Shown: in pieces, positions 1 to 5,176 of the stretch | Layout: every line of letters begins with the position of its first letter | Numbering within the stretch: the first letter of the stretch is position 1 | Source: JBLNBQ01 sp050260095 | GTDB taxonomy: Bacteria; Bacillota; UBA5301; DYFA01 | Assembly: GCA_050260095.1 (NCBI GenBank) | Contig: JBLNBQ010000125.1 | Span: forward strand, 1-5,878 | DNA: 5,878 nucleotides | Direction of reading: 5' to 3' | Notes under the pieces: generated by a model | The model's database searches: none | What the model was told of the DNA's origin: nothing | What the model saw: only the letters and a program-made list of their open reading frames with translations | Position numbers and translations under genes: made by a program

Positions 1-41
1 CGGGCCGCGCCGGAGGAGCGGAGGGGGAGGGGCAGCGATGA
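1..41 (+). CDS. Possible 3' end of an upstream gene (ATGA overlap)
   Basis: The frame that starts at base 3 is open and ends with TGA at 39-41, overlapping the ATG of the next gene as ATGA. It would encode the tail G-R-A-G-G-A-E-G-E-G-Q-R. This overlap is the usual sign of translational coupling, and RACo-type activator genes often sit behind corrinoid protein or methyltransferase genes. Only 12 codons are visible, the peptide is low complexity, and high GC makes open frames common, so this may be chance. The other two forward frames are also open here. Confidence 0.25.
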   Translation, partial: GRAGGAEGEGQR

Positions 42-1696
42 AGCTGGCGTTCGTGGACGCCGCGGGCAAGGAGATCGCCCGGGGCGAGGTGGCCGGCGGC
101 GAGACCATCTGGGCTGCCGCCCGCCGGCTCGGCCTGCCGCTGCCGTTGCCCTGCGGCGGCCAGGGTCTGTGCGGCAGATGCCGGGTGGAGGTCGCCCCGG
201 CGCCGCCGCCGGAAGCCGCGGAAACGGCCTGCCTCAGCGTGGCGGACCTGGCGCGGGGCGTTCGCCTGGCCTGCCGGTGTCGCCCGGCGGAGGAGGCGAC
301 CGTGCGCCTGCTCGGGGACGGGACGGCTGCCATCTCGACGCCTGCAGCGGCGGGGGAGGGTTACCCGGAGTGGGTGCCGGCCGGGCCCGGCGGCTCAGGC
401 TTCGGCGTCGCGATCGATCTCGGCACCACGACGCTGGTGGCGGGCTGCGTCGACCTGGCCACCGGCCAGGTGCGGGGGCTGGCTCAGGCGGCGAACCCCC
501 AGTCCCGTCACGGCGACGACCTGATGACCCGCCTCGGCTATGCGCTCACCGGGCCGGCCGCCCTCGCAGAGCTGCAGCGGTTGGCCCGCGAGGCGGCGGG
601 CGGGGCGACCCGGGAGGCCTGCGCCCGCGCCGGAGTCCGCCCCGAAGACTTGCGGGCGGCGGTGGTGGCCGGCAACCCCGGCATGCAGCACCTCTTCCTG
701 GGGCTGGCCGTCGAGCGGCTGGCGCGGGCGCCGCATCAGCCGGCCTTGCGGGGGTCGCTCACGCTGCCCGCCGCGGCGGCCGGGCTGCCGCTGGCGCCGG
801 AGGCCGCCGTCTACTTTCCCCCGCCAGCCGGGGGGTTCGTCGGCGGGGACGCCGTCGCCGCAGCCGCCGCCGAAGGTTTCTTCACGGATTCCCAAGGCGC
901 GCCCCGCCTGCTCGTCGACCTCGGCACCAACGGCGAAGTGCTGCTCTCCGCCGGCGGGCGGGTCTACGCCTGCTCCACCGCGGCCGGGCCGGCGTTCGAG
1001 GGCGGCCGGCTGAGCTGCGGCGTGCGCGCCCAGCCGGGAGCCGTGGTGGCGCTGGCGCCTGGTCGTCCGTGGCGGGCGCAAACCGTCGACGGAGCCCCGG
1101 CCCGGGGGCTGGCCGGCTCGGGCGCGCTCGCGGCGGCGGCCCTCCTTGTGGCCACCGGGGCGCTTGCGCCATCGGGGAGGCTCGCCGGGCCCGGCGAGGC
1201 CGCCCGCCTGGCCACCTGGCCGGGGCTGGCCGAGCGCCTGACCGTGCTGCCGGATGGCGAACGCGCCGCGGTCATCGTCCCGGCGGGCGAGGGGGAAGGG
1301 CCTGCGCCGGTTCTCCTGACCCAGCGCGACATCCGCCAGCTGCAACTCGCCAAGGGCGCGGTGCGGGCGGGCGTCGAGACGCTGCTCGCCCGGGCCGGTC
1401 TCGCCGCGGGCGACCTGGAGGAGGTCCGGCTGGCGGGCGCGTTCGGCCAGGGTCTCTCCGCGGAAGTCGCGCTGGCGACCGGACTTCTGCCCAGCGTGCC
1501 GGCGGCGAGGATCAAGCCGGCCGGCAACGCGGCCTGGCGCGGGGCGGCCCGCCTTCTGGCCGATCCCGCTCTGCGGGCGCCGGTCGAGGCGGCGGCCCGG
1601 GAGGTCGTCCACGTCGGGCTGGCCGGAGATATGCAATTCGATGCAGCCTACCTGCATAATCTGGATTTCCCGCCGCCTCCTGAGGTGGTAAAATGA
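38..1696 (+). CDS. RACo-like ASKHA ATPase with 2Fe-2S domain: reductive activator of corrinoid proteins
   Basis: Probable cytoplasmic activator that uses ATP to drive electrons from its iron-sulfur cluster to a corrinoid protein, restoring Co(I) after accidental oxidation. Residues 1-95 form a plant-type ferredoxin domain: C39, C45 and C48 (CX5CX2C) plus C79 in RLAC are the expected cluster ligands. A short Pro/Gly/Ala-rich linker follows. From about residue 122 the ASKHA fold begins with AIDLGTTT (125-132), then NPQSRHGDD, GNPGMQHLFLGL (212-223), a second phosphate motif DLGTNGE (294-300), STAAGPAFEGG (313-323), an adenosine-type GSGALAAA, and LAGAFG (465-470). These match the RACo/DUF4445 family in order. 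At 552 residues it is somewhat shorter than the roughly 600-650 I recall for characterised members. The ATG start has a purine-rich GGAGGGGGAGGGG upstream and places the ferredoxin strand at residue 2. No corrinoid protein gene is visible here, so its partner is presumably upstream or elsewhere. The family is clear; the exact partner is unknown. Confidence 0.9.
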   Translation: MKLAFVDAAGKEIARGEVAGGETIWAAARRLGLPLPLPCGGQGLCGRCRVEVAPAPPPEAAETACLSVADLARGVRLACRCRPAEEATVRLLGDGTAAISTPAAAGEGYPEWVPAGPGGSGFGVAIDLGTTTLVAGCVDLATGQVRGLAQAANPQSRHGDDLMTRLGYALTGPAALAELQRLAREAAGGATREACARAGVRPEDLRAAVVAGNPGMQHLFLGLAVERLARAPHQPALRGSLTLPAAAAGLPLAPEAAVYFPPPAGGFVGGDAVAAAAAEGFFTDSQGAPRLLVDLGTNGEVLLSAGGRVYACSTAAGPAFEGGRLSCGVRAQPGAVVALAPGRPWRAQTVDGAPARGLAGSGALAAAALLVATGALAPSGRLAGPGEAARLATWPGLAERLTVLPDGERAAVIVPAGEGEGPAPVLLTQRDIRQLQLAKGAVRAGVETLLARAGLAAGDLEEVRLAGAFGQGLSAEVALATGLLPSVPAARIKPAGNAAWRGAARLLADPALRAPVEAAAREVVHVGLAGDMQFDAAYLHNLDFPPPPEVVK

Positions 1697-1704
1697 CTAT
1701 ATAT
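1655..1704 (+). promoter_or_regulatory. AT-rich patch, candidate promoter for the downstream four-gene group
   Basis: The end of the RACo-like gene and the first bases after it are clearly richer in A and T than the surrounding DNA. TAAAAT at 1689-1694 matches five of six bases of a sigma-A -10 box, and TATATAT follows at 1698-1704. No convincing -35 box is present at the right distance: TTTCCC at 1666-1671 matches only three of six. The position, just before the first gene of a probable operon, is what makes it worth listing. It may be chance. Confidence 0.3.
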
Positions 1705-1731
1705 CGCCTCTCTTTTCCAGGTGGGCGCGGC

Positions 1732-1737
1732 AAGGAG
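1732..1737 (+). promoter_or_regulatory. Ribosome binding site AAGGAG that favours the start at 1748
   Basis: AAGGAG lies 10 bases before the GTG at 1748. The upstream in-frame GTG at 1721 is preceded by a pyrimidine-rich stretch (CGCCTCTCTTTTCCAG) with no Shine-Dalgarno match. This decides for the shorter protein, which then begins V-E-R-H-N-R-R and runs straight into the hydrophobic export segment. Confidence 0.65.
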
Positions 1738-1747
1738 CGGGTGGCGG

Positions 1748-2866
1748 GTGGAACGACATAACAGGCGCGGCCTGGCGGTCCTGGCGGGAGCAGCCGTTTT
1801 GACTGCGCTCTCGGCTGCCGCTTTTCTTCCCTTGCACCGTCCCGATCCGATCCACCCCGGCCCGGGCGTCACCCGGGTGACCCGTCTCAGCGCCTGGAAC
1901 CCTGAACTCGCCGGTTCGGCCGGGGATACCCCCGTCTTCGTGCTGCGGGGCAAAGCGCCGGGCGGCACCGCCCTCGTGCTCGGCGGCACCCACGGCGACG
2001 AGACCGCCGGCTACGTGTCCGCCCTCCTGCTGGTGGAGCGGGCCCGGGTGGAGCGGGGCACCCTGATCGTCATTCCCCGGGCCAACGCCAGCGGCTTCAC
2101 GCACAACGTCCCCCAGGAGGGCCACCCCCAGCACTTCTATCTCACCACCACGCACGGGCGGCGCCGGTTCACGTACGGCGCCCGGGCGACCAACCCCGTC
2201 CACCAGTGGCCCGACCCGCAGGTTTATCTCCCGGCCGGCTCCAGCCAAGTGCTCTCCGGCAGCGAGACCCGCAACCTCAACCGGGCGTATCCGGGGCGGA
2301 GAGACGGAACCCTGACCGAGCGGGTGGCGTTCGGCATCACCCAACTCATCCGGCGGGAGAAGGTGGCTCTCGCCATCGACCTGCACGAGGCCTCGCCGGA
2401 GTATCCGGTCGTCAACACCATCGTGGCGCACCCCCGCGCCACCGATCTGGCCGCCGTGGCCAGCATGAACCTTGAAGCGCAGGGAGTCCGCATCGGCCTC
2501 GAGCCGTCGCCGGAGACGCTGCGCGGGCTTTCGCACCGGGAGTGGGGCGATACGACGCCCGCGCTCGCCATCCTCATGGAGACCACCAACCCGGCGCAGG
2601 GGCGGCTGCGGGGCGCGACCGGCGCCCGCCTGGTGACCGACGGTCAAGACCGTTTCTACCTCGCGGCGGCCGGCCGGCGCCAGCTTTCGGTCCCGTTCAC
2701 GGCCGAAGGTTGGCCGCTGCGGGTGCGGGTGGCCCGGCACGTCACGGCGGTGCGGGAGTTCCTGTCCTCCCTCGGGGATCTGGACGAGGCCGCGAAGATC
2801 GAGGTGACGGGGCTGCCGGACTACGCTGAGCTGGCAAAGAGAGGTCCGGGACCCTATTTGTGGTAA
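1748..2866 (+). CDS. Exported M14-type zinc deacylase (succinylglutamate desuccinylase/aspartoacylase superfamily)
   Basis: Probable zinc amidohydrolase that removes an acyl group or splits an amide on a small carboxylate. The N-terminus (basic VERHNRRG, then a hydrophobic run at about residues 8-28) is a signal peptide or membrane anchor, so the enzyme should act outside the cytoplasmic membrane. Catalytic features, numbered from the GTG at 1748: GGTHGDE gives zinc ligands H82 and E85; NLNRAYPG (176-183) gives the substrate-binding N178-R179; DLHEA gives the third zinc ligand H213; LMETT supplies E278 as likely catalytic glutamate. The spacing from H213 to E278 (65) is close to that in human aspartoacylase (62, recalled). 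The stretch between E85 and N178 is about 47 residues longer than in aspartoacylase and rich in aromatics and Arg. A GTG at 1721 would add nine residues but lacks a ribosome binding site. The gene ends 28 bases before the GGT-like gene, suggesting co-transcription. Superfamily assignment is strong; the substrate is unknown, and it should not be called AstE or aspartoacylase. Confidence 0.85.
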   Translation: MERHNRRGLAVLAGAAVLTALSAAAFLPLHRPDPIHPGPGVTRVTRLSAWNPELAGSAGDTPVFVLRGKAPGGTALVLGGTHGDETAGYVSALLLVERARVERGTLIVIPRANASGFTHNVPQEGHPQHFYLTTTHGRRRFTYGARATNPVHQWPDPQVYLPAGSSQVLSGSETRNLNRAYPGRRDGTLTERVAFGITQLIRREKVALAIDLHEASPEYPVVNTIVAHPRATDLAAVASMNLEAQGVRIGLEPSPETLRGLSHREWGDTTPALAILMETTNPAQGRLRGATGARLVTDGQDRFYLAAAGRRQLSVPFTAEGWPLRVRVARHVTAVREFLSSLGDLDEAAKIEVTGLPDYAELAKRGPGPYLW

Positions 2867-2879
2867 TACGGGGACGTAG

Positions 2880-2888
2880 AAGGAGGAG
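2880..2888 (+). promoter_or_regulatory. Strong ribosome binding site AAGGAGGAG for the GGT-like gene
   Basis: AAGGAGG (2880-2886) lies 8 bases before GTG 2895. This fixes the start: the neighbouring GTG at 2890 runs into TGA after one codon, and the protein from 2895 begins with a proper signal peptide. It is one of the best Shine-Dalgarno matches in the window, suggesting efficient translation. Confidence 0.8.
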
Positions 2889-2894
2889 AGTGGA

Positions 2895-4550
2895 GTGAAG
2901 AACAGTAACTGGTTCCCGCGCCGGTGTGCAGTCCTGATCCTGGCCATGGCCATGGCCTTCGCCGGCAGCCTGTCCGCCGGGGCAGCCACGCGGCTGCCGC
3001 AGGTGGTGGCCGATCACGGGATGGTGGCCTCGGCCCACCCGCTGGCGTCGCAGGCTGGGCTGGAAATCCTCAAGGCGGGCGGCAACGCGGTGGATGCCGC
3101 GGTCGCCGCGGCGTTCGCGATCGGCGTGGCTGAACCCAACGCCACCGGGCTCGGCGGCGAAGGCATGATGGTCATCTACCTGGCCGACCAGAAGAAGTCG
3201 GTGGCGATCGACTACCGCTCGGCCGCCCCGCTGGCCGGCAAGGAAGGCACGAAGTGGCCCAACGATGGCCCGCTGGCGGTCGCCGTCCCGGGCACGGTCG
3301 CCGGTCTCTCCATGGCGCTCGAAAAGTACGGCACGATGAGCCTCGCCCAGGTGGTCGAGCCGGCGGCGCGCATCGCCGAGCAGGGGTTCGCCATCAGCGA
3401 CACCCTCGCAGAGATCATCTCCGACAACTTCGACGCGATCAGCAAGAACGAGGAACTGCTGAAGATCCTGGCGCCCGACGGCCTCCCGCTCGAAGCCGGC
3501 CAGGTCCTCAAGAACCCTGACCTCGCCGTGAGCCTGCGCAAGATCGGCCAGGGCGGCCCGGACGTCTTCTACAAGGGTGAGATCGCCGACAAGTTCGCGG
3601 CCGAGATGGCGAAGACCGGCGGCCTGATCACCAAGGAAGACCTCGCCTCCTACCGGGCGATCGAACGTGAGCCGGTGCGCGGCTTCTACCGCGGTTATGA
3701 GTTGGTCTCGGCTCCGCCGCCAGTCGGTGGCATCTCGGTCATCCAGGCCCTGCAGATCCTCGACAACTTCGACCTCGCCAAGTACGGCCCGCTCTCGCCG
3801 GAGCGCTTCCACCTGACGGCCGAGGCCCTAAAGCGCGCCTACGCCGACAACAGCGCCTTCGTGGGCGATCCGGCCTTCACGACGGTCCCGGTTGCCGCCA
3901 TGCTCTCGAAGGATTACGCCAAGAAGCGGGCGGCCGAGATCGACCTGACGAAGGTAACGCCGAAGGTGGTCGCCGGCGAGCCCGACAAGGAGCACTTCAG
4001 CACGACGCACCTCTCGGTCGTCGACGCCAAGGGCAACATGGTGGCGCTGACCCAGACGATCTCCGGCTTCTGGGGCGCCAAGGTCGTCATCCCCGGCACC
4101 GGCATCATCCTGAACAACGAGATGCAGAACTGGTCGGCCAAGGGCCCGAACGCCTTCGCCCCCGGCAAGCGCGTGCGGACCACCATCGCCCCGACCATCA
4201 TCGCCAAGGACGGCAAGACGTTCGCCACCATGGGCACGCCGGGCGCCGCCCGCATCATCTCGACGATGGTCCTGCTCACCCAGAACTTGATCGACTACAA
4301 GATGGGCATTCAGGAGGCCATCGAACTGCCCCGGTTCTACGTGCGCGACACGGAGAAGGACTTCTACCTCGAGTCCCGTGTCCCGGCGGAGACCCAGGAC
4401 GCGCTGAAGAAGCTCGGCTACTCGCTGAAGGTCCAGGGCGACTACGACCTGTTCTTCGGCGGGGCGCAGGCGATCATCATCGACCCGGTCACCGGCAAGC
4501 TCTACGGCGGGGCCGATCCCCGGCGCGACGGCGCGGTGGTCGGCTACTGA
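2895..4550 (+). CDS. ggt: Gamma-glutamyltransferase-family protein, exported, self-processing, with altered substrate pocket
   Basis: N-terminal nucleophile hydrolase of the gamma-glutamyltransferase (GGT) family. These enzymes cleave themselves before a Thr, which then transfers or hydrolyses gamma-glutamyl groups such as those of glutathione. The signal peptide covers about residues 1-31 (WFPRR then a hydrophobic core, AGAA cleavage region), so it is exported. Seen in order: LKAGGNAVDAAVAA (59-72), GLGGEGMM (85-92), IDYRSAAP (105-112) with R108 equivalent to the substrate-carboxylate Arg114 of E. coli, PPPVGGI (274-280), and STTHLSVVD with nucleophile T370. Cleavage there would give a mature large subunit of about 338 residues and a small one of 182. 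The length of 551 is normal, and the loop after 412 is short, so the E. coli-type lid loop is absent as in Bacillus enzymes. Oddities: S390, N412, T429-T430 and A451 replace usual substrate-contact residues (E. coli N411, D433, S462-S463, G484). It may therefore act on acyl groups lacking the alpha-amino group. Family is certain; activity is not, and the symbol is given for family only. Confidence 0.92.
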   Translation: MKNSNWFPRRCAVLILAMAMAFAGSLSAGAATRLPQVVADHGMVASAHPLASQAGLEILKAGGNAVDAAVAAAFAIGVAEPNATGLGGEGMMVIYLADQKKSVAIDYRSAAPLAGKEGTKWPNDGPLAVAVPGTVAGLSMALEKYGTMSLAQVVEPAARIAEQGFAISDTLAEIISDNFDAISKNEELLKILAPDGLPLEAGQVLKNPDLAVSLRKIGQGGPDVFYKGEIADKFAAEMAKTGGLITKEDLASYRAIEREPVRGFYRGYELVSAPPPVGGISVIQALQILDNFDLAKYGPLSPERFHLTAEALKRAYADNSAFVGDPAFTTVPVAAMLSKDYAKKRAAEIDLTKVTPKVVAGEPDKEHFSTTHLSVVDAKGNMVALTQTISGFWGAKVVIPGTGIILNNEMQNWSAKGPNAFAPGKRVRTTIAPTIIAKDGKTFATMGTPGAARIISTMVLLTQNLIDYKMGIQEAIELPRFYVRDTEKDFYLESRVPAETQDALKKLGYSLKVQGDYDLFFGGAQAIIIDPVTGKLYGGADPRRDGAVVGY

Positions 4551-4556
4551 CGCAGG

Positions 4557-4574
4557 CCGCATACCGGTCCGCGG
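4557..4574. repeat. Imperfect 18-base palindrome between the GGT-like and DUF6305-like genes
   Basis: CCGCATACCGGTCCGCGG has 4-base outer arms (CCGC/GCGG) and a 6-base palindromic core (ACCGGT), with two mismatched pairs between them. It could be an operator or, as RNA, a weak hairpin CCGC/GCGG. There is no U-run after it, so it does not look like an intrinsic terminator. In GC-rich DNA such a pattern can arise by chance. Confidence 0.25.
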
Positions 4575-4583
4575 TTCTAAACG

Positions 4584-4591
4584 TAAGGAGG
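4584..4591 (+). promoter_or_regulatory. Strong ribosome binding site TAAGGAGG for the DUF6305-like gene
   Basis: TAAGGAGG is a full-strength Shine-Dalgarno sequence, 10 bases before GTG 4602. It supports the GTG as start, giving a protein that opens with the signal peptide MKLKARFLTLL. Confidence 0.8.
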
Positions 4592-4601
4592 CACAAGTCA
4601 C

Positions 4602-5168
4602 GTGAAACTCAAGGCAAGGTTCCTCACGCTCCTCGCGGCGGCCGGCCTGGTGCTGGCCCTAAGCGGAGCATCGTTGGCGGCGGAACCCATCTTCAGCAAG
4701 CCGGCCCTGATCACGGCGATCGGGCAGAGCTCCGATGCGGCCATAGTCAAGGTCATGCTGAACAACAAGCTCAAGATGGGGATGGACTACAAGCTGATGG
4801 CCCAGCCGGCCGACCTGGCGGGCGTGAAGACCGTCATCATGGTGGTCGGCGCCAGCGCCAAGGGGCTCGGAGCGGCGGGGATCGACCTCGACCAGGAGGC
4901 CGCCCGGACCAAGGCCCTGCTCAAGGAGGCCAAGGAGAAGGGTGTCAAGGTCCTGTTCATGCACACCGGCGGCGAAAGCCGGCGCGGAAAGAGTTCCAAC
5001 GACCTGATCGAGCTGGTGCTGCCCTCGGCCGACGCGGCCGTAGTCGTGGCGGCGGGCAACAAGGATAAGTTCATCTCCAACCTCGCGGCGAAGCGGGGCA
5101 TCCCGTACGTCGAGGTGGCCAAGACGGCGGACGCCGGAGAGGCGGCCAAGGGGCTCTTCAAGGAGTGA
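4602..5168 (+). CDS. Small exported protein resembling the DUF6305 family
   Basis: Protein of 188 residues and unknown function. Residues 1-26 are a clear Sec signal peptide (M-K-L-K-A-R, a Leu/Ala-rich core, then ASLA before AEP), leaving a mature domain of about 162 residues outside the membrane. There is no lipobox cysteine; the protein contains no Cys at all. The mature part alternates predicted strands and helices: PALITAIGQSSDAA (34-47), VKTVIMVVGASAKGLGAAG (65-83), a Lys/Glu-rich helix (98-114), VKVLFMHTGGES (115-126) followed by RRGKSSND, then DAAVVVAAGNKDKF and GIPYVEV. Small Gly/Ser loops after strands (GQSSD, GASAKG, HTGGES) look like a Rossmann-like or flavodoxin-like ligand-binding fold. 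From memory this pattern matches DUF6305, which is uncharacterised. The following permease gene starts 8 bases after its stop, so the two are probably translated together. It may bind substrate for the permease or assist the secreted enzymes. The protein itself is certain; its role is guesswork. Confidence 0.8.
   Translation: MKLKARFLTLLAAAGLVLALSGASLAAEPIFSKPALITAIGQSSDAAIVKVMLNNKLKMGMDYKLMAQPADLAGVKTVIMVVGASAKGLGAAGIDLDQEAARTKALLKEAKEKGVKVLFMHTGGESRRGKSSNDLIELVLPSADAAVVVAAGNKDKFISNLAAKRGIPYVEVAKTADAGEAAKGLFKE
5160..5165 (+). promoter_or_regulatory. Ribosome binding site AAGGAG inside the end of the DUF6305-like gene
   Basis: AAGGAG forms the last codons of the preceding gene and lies 11 bases before GTG 5177. 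It favours that start over GTG 5165, which overlaps the site itself, and over ATG 5228, which has no such site and would cut into the first membrane segment. The arrangement indicates translational coupling. Confidence 0.6.
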
Positions 5169-5176
5169 GTGGCCTG

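Noticed and set aside
395..1657. Long open frame on the - strand, 420 codons, opposite the RACo-like gene
   Set aside because: It is a shadow of the high-GC coding strand: the product is Arg/Gly/Pro/Ala-rich without any recognisable motif, while the + strand frame carries complete family motifs.
169..1659. Overlapping + strand frame of 496 codons within the RACo-like gene
   Set aside because: Gly/Arg/Ala-rich product with no motif; the alternative frame of a GC-rich gene.
1721..1747. Extended start of the deacylase at GTG 1721
   Set aside because: No Shine-Dalgarno sequence precedes it, while GTG 1748 has AAGGAG at 10 bases and directly opens the export signal.
2867..2880. Small inverted repeat TACG/CGTA in the gap before the GGT-like gene
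   Set aside because: A 4-bp stem with a 4-base loop is too weak and too common to support a terminator or operator.
1697..2989. Long open frame on the - strand, 430 codons, opposite the deacylase
   Set aside because: Same GC-driven shadow effect; it crosses the gene gap and the GGT start, and shows no domain pattern.
2742..3812. Open frame on the - strand spanning the end of the deacylase and the start of the GGT-like gene
   Set aside because: It conflicts with two well-supported genes, and its composition is that of an antisense shadow.
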